A DNA stretch of 64,000 bases from CAJPQU01 sp052170475 (GCA_052170475.1 JBQNAL010000002.1:1-64000); one strand, 5' to 3'; counted from the first letter of the stretch, positions 8,947 to 17,932 are shown. A program made the numbers and translations. The notes: generated by a model not told the origin, from the letters alone.

Positions 8947-9504
8947 ATGATTTCAAGTACAGATTTTCGGACGGGCCTTACCATCGAGATTGAGGGCGGC
9001 GTGTGGCAGGTCGTGGAGTTTCAGCACGTCAAGCCGGGGAAAGGGGCGGCCTTTGTCCGCACGAAAATTAAAAATGTGGAAACGGGCGCGGTGATTGAAC
9101 GCACCTTTAATCCCAACGAGAAGATGCCTCCGGCGCACTTGGAAACGAGAAAAATGCAGTATCTCTACGAGGCGGACGGCGTATACACCTTTATGGATAC
9201 GGAGACTTACGAGCAGACCGAGCTGACGAAAGAGCAGTTGGGCGATGCCTTGCATTACCTGAAAGAGGAGATGGAAGTCAACCTGCAAACCTTTAAGGGA
9301 AGAGTCATCGGCGTCAGCTTGCCGAACGCCGTCGTCCTCACGGTGACCGAGTGCGAGCCGAGCGTCAAGGGCAATACGGCGACCGGGGCGACGAAGATGG
9401 CGACGGTGGAGACGGGCTACGAGGTACGCGTACCGCTCTTTGTCAATGAGGGCGACAAGCTCCGCATCGACACGCGCACCGGCAACTACATCGAGCGCGC
9501 CTGA
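8947..9504 (+). CDS. efp: Elongation factor P
   Basis: EF-P relieves ribosome stalling at proline runs. The protein has 185 residues in three beta domains, with VVEFQHVKPGKGAAFVRTK carrying the tip loop whose lysine (PGKG) is the site modified in many bacteria. The C-terminal VRVPLFVNEGDKLRIDTRTGNYIERA is the family signature. No epmA/epmB or earP gene is nearby, so the modification, if any, cannot be read from here. Confidence 0.97.
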   Translation: MISSTDFRTGLTIEIEGGVWQVVEFQHVKPGKGAAFVRTKIKNVETGAVIERTFNPNEKMPPAHLETRKMQYLYEADGVYTFMDTETYEQTELTKEQLGDALHYLKEEMEVNLQTFKGRVIGVSLPNAVVLTVTECEPSVKGNTATGATKMATVETGYEVRVPLFVNEGDKLRIDTRTGNYIERA

Positions 9505-9624
9505 CGTTGGCACGCCGCCAAAGGGCAATCGGGAAATTTTCCGAGAGAGCAGGATTTCCTTTCGGCGAGGCGAACTATATAGGTGGGAAGTTTAGACTGT
9601 GTAAGGCTGTGAGGAGGTATTTTG

Positions 9625-10026
9625 ATGGCAGATGAATCCAAGACTTTGAACAAAAAAGGCGCATTGGGCGCTGTCCGCATTGCGGACGAAGTCGTCAGCA
9701 TCATCGCCGGGCTGGCGGCCACGGAGGTCAACGGCATCGAGGGCATGAGCGGCGGCTTGGTGGGCGGTATTGCCGAGATGTTGGGGCGGAAGAATTTCGC
9801 CAAGGGCGTGAAGGTGGAAGTCGGCGAGAAGGAAGCCGCCATCGATCTCTACATCATCGTGAAGTACGGTGTCCGCATTCCCGATGTGGCGCTCTCCGTG
9901 CAGGAGAACGTGAAGCAGGCCATTGAGACCATGACGGGGCTTTCCGTCGTGGAGGTCAATGTCCATGTGCAGGGGGTTGGCTTCCCGGAAGAGGAAAAAG
10001 TCGAAGAAGAAGTGCGCGTCCGCTAA
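9625..10026 (+). CDS. Asp23/Gls24 family envelope stress response protein
   Basis: A 133-residue protein with GAVRIADEVVSIIAGLAATEVNGIEG at the N-terminus and ALSVQENVKQAIETMTGLSVVEVNVHVQGV near the end, both typical of the Asp23 (DUF322) family. Members are membrane-associated envelope-stress proteins in Firmicutes; the molecular role is unclear. GTGAGGAGGT precedes the ATG; a TTG three bases upstream was not used. The tail is acidic (EEEKVEEEVRVR). A strong terminator closes the unit before recG. Confidence 0.92.
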   Translation: MADESKTLNKKGALGAVRIADEVVSIIAGLAATEVNGIEGMSGGLVGGIAEMLGRKNFAKGVKVEVGEKEAAIDLYIIVKYGVRIPDVALSVQENVKQAIETMTGLSVVEVNVHVQGVGFPEEEKVEEEVRVR

Positions 10027-10038
10027 AGGGACGGTGAT

Positions 10039-10084
10039 AAAAATCGCTCCCGCCCGTACCCATCGGGCGGGAGCGATTTTTTAT
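10039..10084 (+). terminator. Intrinsic terminator after the Asp23 gene
   Basis: AAAAATCGCTCCCGCCCG pairs with CGGGCGGGAGCGATTTTTT around a seven-base loop. The stem is very stable and both ends are A/T tracts, so it could work in both directions. Confidence 0.9.
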
Positions 10085-10134
10085 CGCGAGGAGAGGCGAC
10101 GCTTTGACGAGGATGGAGAAACGGAGGGGAGACG

Positions 10135-12192
10135 ATGGAGTGGGACGCCGCGATCGAGCGCGTGAAGGGGATCGGCCCCAAGAAGGGCGCGGCGCTTCGG
10201 CGTCTGGGGCTTGCTGCGGCCTATGACCTCCTGACGTACTATCCCCGCGCGTATATCGATCAGAGCCGTCGGGCGCCGCTGGCACAGCTTTCCGCAGGGG
10301 AGGAAGCTACGGTGGCGGGGCGGATCCTCAGCGTCAGTGAGCGGCGGAGCGGCCGAGGGATGACCATTTTGACCGCCATGGTCGGCGACGGCACGGGGTA
10401 TCTCCTTTTCACTTGGTTCAATCAGCCCTTTTTGAAAAAGAAACTCCTCCCGGGGCGGGAGGTCGTCGCCACGGGTAAAGTGAGCTACGCCTACGGAGGG
10501 CAGGGCGGACTGGCCATGAGCCAGATGCAGACCTTTGAGATTTTGGGCGAAGGGGCAGAGGCTTTAGGTGGTATCCTGCCTGTTTATCCCGCGACGGAAT
10601 CCCTCTCTCAGACATTTTTCCGCAAGATTCTGCGGCAAGTGATCCATGACGGCGCGCCTCTTCCTGAAGTGATTCCCGATTCGATCCGCCGGCGGTATGG
10701 TCTCATCAAGCGCGGGGAGGCCTTTCGGCAGGTGCATTTTCCTGCATCGCCGAAGGAGCTGGCGGCAGCGCGAAAGCGTCTCGCCTTTGAGGAGCTGTAC
10801 CTCATCCAGTGCGGCCTCCTGCTCCTCAAGCGGCGCAGCCAACAGGCGGAAAAAGGGGTGCGCCATCTCTTCAGCAGCCGATTGGTGGCGGAGGTGTACG
10901 AGAGCCTTCCCTTTCGGCTGACAAGGGATCAGGAAGCGGTGTGGCGGGAGATCGCCCTCGACATGGAAAAGCCCGAGCCCATGCGGCGCTTGGTACAGGG
11001 GGACGTCGGCTCCGGCAAGACGGTCTTGGCGCTCTTATCCCTCGTCAAGACGGTGGAAAACGGCTATCAGGGGGCGCTGATGGCGCCTACGGAGATCTTG
11101 GCACGGCAGCATTACGAGACCTTCACCGCCCTCTTGGCGGGCAGGGAGGTTCGCTTGGCGTTCCTTTCCGGGCGGCTGACGCCGAAGCAGCATCGGGAGA
11201 CCTTGGCACGCATCGCGGCGCATGAGGCGGACATTGTGATCGGGACACAAGCGCTCATCCAAGACAAGGTGACCTATGCGGCCTTGGGACTCGTGGTCAC
11301 GGATGAGCAACACCGCTTTGGCGTCGCCCAGCGCGCAGAACTATCGAAAAAAGGCGCGTTCATGCCGGATATGCTGGTCATGACGGCGACCCCCATTCCC
11401 CGGACGATGACGCTCACGGTCTACGGCGATTTGGACGTGTCTCGGATCGAGACGCTGCCGCCGGGGCGTCAGCCGGTGCGCACTTTCGTGCGGGATGCGT
11501 CCCGCCGTGCGCGCATTTATGCTTTTGTCCGTCAGGAGATTGCGGCCGGTCGCCAGGCCTATGTCGTCTGTCCCCGCATTGAGGAGCAGGAGGAGGGGGA
11601 ACTTCCCTCGGCAGAGAAAATTTTTGAGGAGCTTTCGCAGGGCGTTTTCCGAGATGTTTCCTGCGGATTGGTGCATGGACGGCTCAAGAGCCAAGAGAAA
11701 GAGCGCGTCATGCAGTCTTTCTATGACGGAGAAACGAAGCTTCTCGTGGCTACGACGGTCATCGAGGTGGGCGTCCATGTGCCGAACGCCACCATCATGG
11801 TGGTGGAAAACGCCGACCGCTTCGGCTTGGCACAGCTTCATCAGCTCCGCGGGCGCATCGGACGAGGGCAATATCAATCTTACTGCGTCTTGATCGCGGG
11901 GAAAAAAGGCGGCGCGGCGGCGGAACGTCTGGCGGTCATGGAGAAAACGGCCGATGGCTTTGCCTTAGCGGAGGAAGACCTGCGCCAACGTGGGCCGGGA
12001 CAATTCTTTGGTTCCTTGCAGCACGGGATAGGGGATCTTAAGATCGCCAATGTCTTGCGGGATACGGACATCTTGCTCATGGCGCGGCGGGCAGCGGCGG
12101 AGACGATAGAGGAGCCGGAGGCGCGGCAGGCGGTGCGGGAGGTCTTGCGGCTGCAATACCGGCGCCGCTTCGATCAGATCACGCAGGCGTGA
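10135..12192 (+). CDS. recG: ATP-dependent DNA helicase RecG
   Basis: RecG reverses stalled replication forks and processes Holliday junctions. The 685-residue protein has the N-terminal wedge/OB domain (about residues 1-160), helicase motif I QGDVGSGKT near residue 290, the DEQH box in VVTDEQHRFG, motif III MTATPIPRT, and motif VI QLRGRIGRG. A TRG-type segment follows. GGAGGGGAGACG precedes the ATG. All motifs are intact and the length is standard. Confidence 0.97.
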   Translation: MEWDAAIERVKGIGPKKGAALRRLGLAAAYDLLTYYPRAYIDQSRRAPLAQLSAGEEATVAGRILSVSERRSGRGMTILTAMVGDGTGYLLFTWFNQPFLKKKLLPGREVVATGKVSYAYGGQGGLAMSQMQTFEILGEGAEALGGILPVYPATESLSQTFFRKILRQVIHDGAPLPEVIPDSIRRRYGLIKRGEAFRQVHFPASPKELAAARKRLAFEELYLIQCGLLLLKRRSQQAEKGVRHLFSSRLVAEVYESLPFRLTRDQEAVWREIALDMEKPEPMRRLVQGDVGSGKTVLALLSLVKTVENGYQGALMAPTEILARQHYETFTALLAGREVRLAFLSGRLTPKQHRETLARIAAHEADIVIGTQALIQDKVTYAALGLVVTDEQHRFGVAQRAELSKKGAFMPDMLVMTATPIPRTMTLTVYGDLDVSRIETLPPGRQPVRTFVRDASRRARIYAFVRQEIAAGRQAYVVCPRIEEQEEGELPSAEKIFEELSQGVFRDVSCGLVHGRLKSQEKERVMQSFYDGETKLLVATTVIEVGVHVPNATIMVVENADRFGLAQLHQLRGRIGRGQYQSYCVLIAGKKGGAAAERLAVMEKTADGFALAEEDLRQRGPGQFFGSLQHGIGDLKIANVLRDTDILLMARRAAAETIEEPEARQAVREVLRLQYRRRFDQITQA

Positions 12193-12231
12193 CGCGCTTT
12201 TCGGCTTCCCAAACAGAGAGGACGAAACGAC

Positions 12232-13560
12232 ATGGAAGAAGAATCGCTGTTTCGGGCGAACACGGACACACAGCCCTTAGCGGAACGACTGCGCCCAGAA
12301 ACGTTGGATGAGTTTGTGGGGCAGCGTCAACTCTTAGGGGAGGGGAAAATCCTTCGCCGCCTCATCGAAGGGGATCGGATTGCCTCCATGATCTTTTGGG
12401 GGCCGCCGGGGGTGGGCAAGACGACGCTGGCGCGGATCATCGCACGGCAGACGAAATCCGCCTTCATTGATTTCTCAGCCGTGACCAGCGGGATCAAAGA
12501 GATCCGCGCCGTCATGCAGAAGGCGGAAGAGAACCGCCGCTACGGTGAGCGCACCATCGTGTTCGTGGACGAAATTCACCGCTTCAACAAGGCGCAACAG
12601 GATGCCTTTTTGCCCTTCGTGGAAAAGGGCAGCATTCTCCTCATCGGCGCGACCACGGAAAATCCGTCCTTTGAGATCAACAGCGCCCTTTTATCGAGGT
12701 GCAAGGTCTTTGTCCTCTCGGCGCTGACGCCGGACGATCTGACGGCGCTCTTACAGCGTGCGCTGCGTGAAGAAAAAGGCTTCGGCGGGCAGAAGATCGT
12801 GATGGAGCCGGAACTCTTGGAGATGGTCGCCACTTTCGCCAACGGGGACGCCCGCATGGCGCTTTCGACGCTGGAAATGGCGATTTTGAACGGGGACGAA
12901 GCGGACGGCGTGACGACGGTGACGCGGGAAACGATCGAACAATGCCTGTCCAAGCGCTCTCTCCTCTATGACAAAAAGGGCGAGGAGCATTATAACCTCA
13001 TCTCCGCGCTCCATAAGTCCATGCGCAATTCGGATCCCGACGCGGCGGTCTATTGGCTGGCGCGTATGCTGGAAGCAGGGGAAGATCCCCTCTACATCGC
13101 CCGGCGCATCGTTCGCTTTGCGGCGGAAGACGTGGGACTGGCCGATCCTCGGGCGATGGAATTGGCGGTGGCGGCCTATCAGGCGTGCCACTTCATCGGC
13201 GTGCCGGAGTGCAACGTTCATCTCACCGAAGCCGCTGTCTACATGGCGGTGGCGCCGAAATCCAATGCCATGGAAGCGGCCTATTTGGCGGCGAAAAAGG
13301 ACGCTTTGACCATGCTGGACGAGCCGGTGCCGCTCGTCATCCGCAATGCGCCCACGGGACTGATGAAGGAGTTGGGCTACGGCGCGGGCTATCAGTACGC
13401 GCATGACGCGGCGGAGAAGCTGACCAATATGCAATGCCTCCCCGATTCTCTCGTCGGTCGAGCATACTACCATCCGACCGACGAGGGCGTCGAGAGCCGT
13501 TTCAAACAGCGACTGAAGGAAATCAAGGACTGGAAACGTCGTCACGGCTGGAACGGGTAA
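12232..13560 (+). CDS. rarA: Replication-associated recombination AAA ATPase RarA (MgsA)
   Basis: A clamp-loader-like AAA+ ATPase that acts at stalled replisomes. The Walker A is FWGPPGVGKTTLARI (about residues 56-70), the Walker B is FVDEIHRFNKAQQD, and sensor 1 follows in LIGATTENPSFEIN. The C-terminal tetramerisation domain is recognisable by ISALHKSMRNSDPDAAVYW. The 442 residues match the family. It follows recG by 39 bases. Confidence 0.96.
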   Translation: MEEESLFRANTDTQPLAERLRPETLDEFVGQRQLLGEGKILRRLIEGDRIASMIFWGPPGVGKTTLARIIARQTKSAFIDFSAVTSGIKEIRAVMQKAEENRRYGERTIVFVDEIHRFNKAQQDAFLPFVEKGSILLIGATTENPSFEINSALLSRCKVFVLSALTPDDLTALLQRALREEKGFGGQKIVMEPELLEMVATFANGDARMALSTLEMAILNGDEADGVTTVTRETIEQCLSKRSLLYDKKGEEHYNLISALHKSMRNSDPDAAVYWLARMLEAGEDPLYIARRIVRFAAEDVGLADPRAMELAVAAYQACHFIGVPECNVHLTEAAVYMAVAPKSNAMEAAYLAAKKDALTMLDEPVPLVIRNAPTGLMKELGYGAGYQYAHDAAEKLTNMQCLPDSLVGRAYYHPTDEGVESRFKQRLKEIKDWKRRHGWNG

Positions 13561-13667
13561 TTTTTTTACTAAGAGACTTTTTTCCTTGCTATGGGAAGGA
13601 AGCCCCCAGAATTTTGTCGAATAAAAGGCAGAGAAAAAATGACAGATGGGGGAGCGTGGCAAAGGAC

Positions 13668-14465
13668 ATGAAGCGCATGATCATCGTCCGTGGCGGCGGC
13701 GAGATGGCGACGGCGGCGGCGCATTATCTGCACATGGCGGGCTTTGAAGTCCTACTGTTGGAACGGGCGCATCCGGCGGCGGTGCGGCGGGAAGTGTCCT
13801 TCGCGGACGCTATGTACAAAGGGGAAAAAACGGTGGAGCGCGTGACCTGCTATCGGGCCGATACCATCAAGGAGGCAGACAAGCGGCTGCGGGCGGGGCA
13901 GATCGTCATGATGGAAGATCCCATGGCGAAATGCGCCAGTCGCTTTCGGTCGCATATTTTGATCAGCACCATCGCGGGGCACATGCCGGAAGCCCATGCG
14001 CCGTCGTCTGCGGATTTTCGCATCGGGCTCGGCAGCGGCTACTGCGCTCGCCGCGACGTGGATTGTGTGATCGAATTGCGGCGGGGGCACAATTTGGGGC
14101 GGATCATTCGAGACGGTTGGGCGTCCAAGCGTCGCGCTGACGTAGCGAAAGAAAATCTGCTGTTGGCACCGCTGGCTGGGCGCTTCCATAGCCCCCGGAC
14201 AATTTCCAATGTCCTTCGCCCCGGGGATCCCATCGCCGCGATCTATCCCGAAGAGGGAGAAAAAATTCTCCTCACCGCACCTTTTGCCGGGGTGCTGCGG
14301 GGGCTTCTTCATGACGACTGCCCCGTGCAGCCGGGGATGGTGGTGGCCGAAGTGGACGGCGAGAGCGACCCCGGCCACTGCGATACCATCTCCGATAAAG
14401 CGCGGTGCGTAGCCGGCTCCGTCTTAGCCGCCGTCATGGCCTTTGAGAGCGGCAACTGGAAATGA
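13668..14465 (+). CDS. YqeB/EF2563-type protein of the selenium-dependent molybdenum hydroxylase system
   Basis: The N-terminus IIVRGGGEMATAAAHYL is a dinucleotide-binding-like motif of the YqeB/EF2563 family. Its members usually sit with selenium-dependent molybdenum hydroxylases and XdhC-like maturation proteins. The middle segment IGLGSGYCARRDVDCVIELRRGHNLG is also typical. None of the expected partners (selD, xdhC, yqeC, hydroxylase subunits) is near, so the gene is an orphan here. The start is uncertain: GTG 13656, ATG 13668 and ATG 13677 are in frame and GGGGGAG lies at about 13648. The 265-residue version from 13668 is reported. A role in molybdenum hydroxylase maturation is inferred from family only. 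Confidence 0.72.
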   Translation: MKRMIIVRGGGEMATAAAHYLHMAGFEVLLLERAHPAAVRREVSFADAMYKGEKTVERVTCYRADTIKEADKRLRAGQIVMMEDPMAKCASRFRSHILISTIAGHMPEAHAPSSADFRIGLGSGYCARRDVDCVIELRRGHNLGRIIRDGWASKRRADVAKENLLLAPLAGRFHSPRTISNVLRPGDPIAAIYPEEGEKILLTAPFAGVLRGLLHDDCPVQPGMVVAEVDGESDPGHCDTISDKARCVAGSVLAAVMAFESGNWK

Positions 14466-14508
14466 CGAAAAAGCGGCCTTGCTGTGCATCGCAGGGTCGC
14501 TTTTTTGT
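14466..14508 (+). terminator. Intrinsic terminator after the YqeB-family gene
   Basis: GAAAAAGCGGCCTTGC pairs with GCAGGGTCGCTTTTTT, with two G-U pairs, around a short loop, and ends in a T run. Confidence 0.75.
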
Positions 14509-14539
14509 GAGGCGCGTTTGGGACATAGGGAGGGTGCTG

Positions 14540-15664
14540 ATGGGAGAGAAGAGACCGGGCATCTGCTGTCTGGCGACTTCGCCGGGGTGGGTAGATGCGC
14601 AGCTCACGAAGAACTGCGGGATTGTGCCGCTGCTGTTTCAGAAGATGTATGGTTTTCGGGCGATTATGGCCGGTGGCGACAGTGGGCCGTACCCGTCGCA
14701 TGATCGCTACCTGCCCGAGGTGGAAATGGATTTTATTGATGATCCCGATGGGTCGGATGTGGTTCGCTATATCGAAGAACGGGCTGCGGACATCGACGTG
14801 TTGGTACTCCATGGGCCGCAGGAATATTATTATGCCGCGCCATTGGAACGGTATCGGGCGCTTCGCCCCGATGGCCGCGTCTATTTGGAACTGGACGCGA
14901 ATGGGGTGTGGATGGAGCGGCTGCCTTGGAATACACCGTCTTTTCGGCGATTTCTCGGTCAGTGCGACGTGGTGGGGGCGAGCTGTCGGCGCATACAGCG
15001 GTATTTAGCGGCAAAATGGCCCTGCCGGGTGGAGTATATTCCCAATGGGTTTTACAATTTTGACGGGATCGATTTGTCGGTGGATTTTGCGGCGAAAGAG
15101 AACAGGATTATCGCTGTGGGGCGGATTGGCAGTCCGGAAAAGCGGCATGAACTCCTCCTTTCGGCGTTCGCGACCGTAGCCGATGCGTTTCCTTCGTGGA
15201 CATTGCGGTTTGTGGGGAATGTGACGCCGGCGTTTGCGGAATTTGTCCGAGAATTTTTCATAAAACGACCCGATCTGGCCGAACGCGTGGTGTTTACCGG
15301 CCTCATTCGGGACAAGGCGAAACTCTTTGAAGAATATCGTCGGGCGAAGGTCTTTGCCTTGACGTCCTTTAAGGAGGGGGGAACGCCAAATGTTGCTGCC
15401 GAAGCCTTTTTTGGTGGCTGCTATGTGGTCACTTCAAGCGTGGATGCGGCTTCGGATATGGTGGATGGCGGCGCCTGCGGCGAGATTTTCCCGATCGATG
15501 ATGAGGCGGCGCTGACGACACTTTTGTCGCGGCTCCTTGGCGATGCGACGCGGATTCGTCGGGGCGGCGAGCGATCGATCGCCTACGGACGCGAAACCTT
15601 TGATTTCACGCGAATTATCCGGCGCCTTCACTATCTTTTGTGGGAAGGAGGTGATCGGGCGTGA
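14540..15664 (+). CDS. GT4-like glycosyltransferase
   Basis: A 374-residue GT-B glycosyltransferase. The C-terminal half has the nucleotide-sugar site: IIAVGRIGSPEKRHELLL, then EGGTPNVAAEAFFGGCYVV with the E-x7-E spacing of family GT4. The N-terminal acceptor domain (about residues 1-180) is less conserved. An open frame extends upstream but runs through the terminator of the previous gene, so the ATG at 14540, preceded by AGGGAGGGTG, was taken. It overlaps the next gene by four bases (GTGA), so the two proteins are probably translated together. The acceptor is unknown; a surface or cell-wall glycan is a reasonable guess. Confidence 0.82.
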   Translation: MGEKRPGICCLATSPGWVDAQLTKNCGIVPLLFQKMYGFRAIMAGGDSGPYPSHDRYLPEVEMDFIDDPDGSDVVRYIEERAADIDVLVLHGPQEYYYAAPLERYRALRPDGRVYLELDANGVWMERLPWNTPSFRRFLGQCDVVGASCRRIQRYLAAKWPCRVEYIPNGFYNFDGIDLSVDFAAKENRIIAVGRIGSPEKRHELLLSAFATVADAFPSWTLRFVGNVTPAFAEFVREFFIKRPDLAERVVFTGLIRDKAKLFEEYRRAKVFALTSFKEGGTPNVAAEAFFGGCYVVTSSVDAASDMVDGGACGEIFPIDDEAALTTLLSRLLGDATRIRRGGERSIAYGRETFDFTRIIRRLHYLLWEGGDRA

Positions 15665-16698
15665 ACCGGGTGATGGGTGAGGGAAATTGCTGGGTTTTGG
15701 TGGGCGACGAGGGAACGGTGACGCTCTGGGACACGGGGGATGTTTTCGCGAACCATAGCGCCGTAGGGCTTTTCGGGCTGATCGATGAACGGGGCGAATG
15801 TCGGGTGGAGGCGTCGTTTATGGCGCACCTCGTCAAGAGACTGCCTCTCTTGGGAGAAGATCCAAAAGGAAACGCATACCAAGCGACGCTGTTGTTGGCG
15901 CTGAAAGAATTGCTGGGAAAATATCGGCCCTATCGCTTTCTATTATTGGGGATGGGCGCGGAAAGTCCCTTGGCGGAACTATTGGGGTCGATGATGGCGG
16001 AATTTCATTCGGGCAACAGACTCGTTTGCGTGACTGAGCCGAATATGCGAGCAAGGGAGCGCACGTCACGCGGCAAGGGGGAAGGTTTCGGAGCGGATGA
16101 AGTAAACAGGACGGCAGCGGTAAGCTGGGAAATGTGGTATGAGGATTTGTTGCTGCCGGCACATGCCTTTGATGTGGCGGTGGTGGTGGGAGACGACAGG
16201 CGGCCTCTTCCTGCGGCGCTGTGGCCGAAAGTGGCGGAGAGCGTGCGGCTTGGTGGGCGTCTTTTGGTCATCAGCCGGGAGGCAGAGGGGGAGACGTTCT
16301 GCTGCAACATTTTGGGCGGGGAAAGATTGCGGATTGCGGGGAATTTGTCACTCTACAAGGCGACGGTATCTTTGGAGGCGGAGAACCGAACCCGAGAACT
16401 GAGACCGGATTGGGAGGTGGAACAGCTCATATCCTATTTGCGGCAAACGATAGAAGAGATCGCGCCGGTGATGGAAGCGGCGGATGACCCGGCAGACGCA
16501 CAGCCGTACATCGCGTTGATTGCGGAAGCGGAAGGGGTGGCGTTGCTCATTTATGACAGGATGCGGAGCGTTGACATCAAATACCGGCTGAATCGCCTCA
16601 AGGAAGCGCTGATCGAGTATCATCTTCAAATTGGCGCATGGGCAGCGGTTGCGGAGCCGTATCGAAAAGTGCGGGAAGAATTGTGGGGCGAGGGGTGA
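15661..16698 (+). CDS. Unknown protein with methyltransferase-like Rossmann fold
   Basis: I do not recognise a named family. The 345-residue protein starts at GTG behind a perfect AAGGAGGTGATC. Its centre has the layout of a class I methyltransferase: YRFLLLGMGAESPLAELL (strand 1 and glycine loop), RLVCVTEPNM (acidic residue ending strand 2), FDVAVVVGDD (strand 4) and AESVRLGGRLLVIS (strand 5). The glycine loop is degenerate (GMGAES rather than GxGxG). The C-terminal 90 residues are helical and charged, ending near IKYRLNRLKEALIEYHLQIG. Translational coupling to the upstream glycosyltransferase suggests a joint role in making or decorating a glycan. The methyltransferase assignment is inference. 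Confidence 0.6.
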   Translation: MNRVMGEGNCWVLVGDEGTVTLWDTGDVFANHSAVGLFGLIDERGECRVEASFMAHLVKRLPLLGEDPKGNAYQATLLLALKELLGKYRPYRFLLLGMGAESPLAELLGSMMAEFHSGNRLVCVTEPNMRARERTSRGKGEGFGADEVNRTAAVSWEMWYEDLLLPAHAFDVAVVVGDDRRPLPAALWPKVAESVRLGGRLLVISREAEGETFCCNILGGERLRIAGNLSLYKATVSLEAENRTRELRPDWEVEQLISYLRQTIEEIAPVMEAADDPADAQPYIALIAEAEGVALLIYDRMRSVDIKYRLNRLKEALIEYHLQIGAWAAVAEPYRKVREELWGEG

Positions 16699-16820
16699 GG
16701 GCGAAAGATGGCAAGGATTGAATCTCCTTTGACTGTTTTTAGGTAGCTATATTCTACGAGATTTGGTCTCTTTTGGATACCATCGATTGAGTGTTGCATC
16801 TATTGTACCCTTACGACTCC

Positions 16821-16842
16821 ATCTGCCGAGGAGCAGATTTTT
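16821..16842 (+). terminator. Possible short terminator upstream of the rplM promoter
   Basis: ATCTGC and GCAGAT flank a six-base loop and are followed by TTTTT. The stem is only 6 bp, so efficiency is doubtful. The rest of the gap from 16699 to 16820 shows nothing I can name. Confidence 0.45.
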
Positions 16843-16844
16843 CC

Positions 16845-16874
16845 TTGACAAGTAAGGTGAAGTTCCACTATAAT
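16845..16874 (+). promoter_or_regulatory. Sigma-A promoter of rplM-rpsI
   Basis: TTGACA (16845-16850) and TATAAT (16869-16874), both perfect consensus hexamers, are 18 bases apart. Transcription would start near 16881, giving a leader of about 148 bases before rplM. Confidence 0.85.
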
Positions 16875-16880
16875 ATGACC

Positions 16881-17028
16881 TTGTATGAAGATGTCTGTTT
16901 CGCTGCGCCTTCCATCGCGGCGGGGCAGGATGTCTTTGCGCTGTGAGCGGCGGTTTCCATAAGCCCCGGAGGCTGTCACGAGGTTTTTCAGTGCTGATTA
17001 TTGAAGTACCGATACAGGAGGGTTTCGC
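16881..17028 (+). promoter_or_regulatory. Long 5' leader of rplM (candidate ribosomal protein leader)
   Basis: About 148 bases lie between the inferred start of transcription and the rplM ATG, GC-rich and with several potential stems (for example around CCATCGCGGCGGGG and AAGCCCCGGAGGCT). Firmicutes rplM operons are known to carry autoregulatory L13 leaders. I could not match the consensus by eye, so this is only a candidate. Confidence 0.4.
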
Positions 17029-17463
17029 ATGAAGACAACTTTCATGGCGAATGCGTCGAATATCGAACGCAAGTGGTATGTCGTTGACGCGGCCGGACAG
17101 ACGGTTGGACGGTTGGCGGCGGAAGTCGCGAAAGTGCTGCGCGGCAAGCATAAGCCGACGTTTACGCCTCACGTGGACACGGGGGATTATGTAATCGTCA
17201 TCAATGCGGATAAAGTGGTGTTCACCGGGAAGAAACTGACGAAGAAGGTATATTTCCGTTATTCTGGTTATACGGGCGGCGCGAAGTTCACGCCGGCGGG
17301 CAAGATGATGGAGAAGATGCCGGAGCGGGTCGTTGAATTGGCCGTCAAAGGGATGCTGCCGAAGAATCGGCTGGGTGCGCAGATGTATCGCAAGCTCAAT
17401 GTCTACGCTGGCGCGGAGCATCCACATGCGGCGCAGCAGCCACAAGAGCTGAAGCTCCAGTAA
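17029..17463 (+). CDS. rplM: Ribosomal protein L13
   Basis: A 144-residue large-subunit protein that binds 23S rRNA early in assembly. KWYVVDAAGQTVGRLAAEVAKVLRGKHK at the start and VKGMLPKNRLGAQMYRKLNVYAG near the end are the family signatures. CAGGAGGG precedes the ATG. It is co-transcribed with rpsI, 24 bases downstream, the usual pairing in bacteria. Confidence 0.98.
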   Translation: MKTTFMANASNIERKWYVVDAAGQTVGRLAAEVAKVLRGKHKPTFTPHVDTGDYVIVINADKVVFTGKKLTKKVYFRYSGYTGGAKFTPAGKMMEKMPERVVELAVKGMLPKNRLGAQMYRKLNVYAGAEHPHAAQQPQELKLQ

Positions 17464-17487
17464 ACGGAAAGAGGAGGAATCATATTT

Positions 17488-17880
17488 ATGGCATTGGTTA
17501 GCTACTACGGCACAGGCCGCAGAAAAACTTCGGTTGCCAGAGTCCGCCTGGTTCCGGGGGATGGTAAGGTCATCATCAACGGCCGCGATATGCAGGAATA
17601 TTTTGGTCTCGGTACGTTGGAACTCATCGTTCGTCAGCCGCTGGTCTTGACGGAGATGGGGGATAAATATGATGTGCTGGCGAAGGTGGCCGGCGGCGGT
17701 GCATCGGGACAGGCCGGGGCGATCCGTCATGGCATTTCGCGGGCGCTCTTGGAACTCGACGGTGAGCTTCGTCCGGCACTGAAGAAGGCAGGATTTCTGA
17801 CGCGCGATCCGCGGGAGAAGGAACGCCGCAAGTACGGGCTTAAAAAAGCGAGAAAGGCGTCACAGTTCTCGAAGCGCTAA
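17488..17880 (+). CDS. rpsI: Ribosomal protein S9
   Basis: A 130-residue small-subunit head protein. YYGTGRRKTSVARVRLVPG and the GGGASGQAGAIRHGISRAL segment are conserved, and the C-terminus ends in the expected SQFSKR tail that reaches toward P-site tRNA. AGAGGAGG lies upstream. A terminator closes the operon. Confidence 0.98.
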   Translation: MALVSYYGTGRRKTSVARVRLVPGDGKVIINGRDMQEYFGLGTLELIVRQPLVLTEMGDKYDVLAKVAGGGASGQAGAIRHGISRALLELDGELRPALKKAGFLTRDPREKERRKYGLKKARKASQFSKR

Positions 17881-17900
17881 GGTTTTACGCTATCAAACGA

Positions 17901-17932
17901 AGTCCGCCGACAGCGTGTCGGCGGACTTTTTT
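17901..17932 (+). terminator. Intrinsic terminator of rplM-rpsI
   Basis: AGTCCGCCGACA pairs perfectly with TGTCGGCGGACT over a three-base loop and is followed by TTTTT. Confidence 0.9.

Noticed and set aside
9505..9624. Possible leader or small RNA between efp and the Asp23 gene
   Set aside because: Only short self-complementary bits (GGAAATTTTCC) and no clear promoter or terminator.
14462..14539. Upstream extension of the glycosyltransferase to an earlier ATG
   Set aside because: The extra codons coincide with the intrinsic terminator of the previous gene and add a non-family Cys/Arg-rich stretch.
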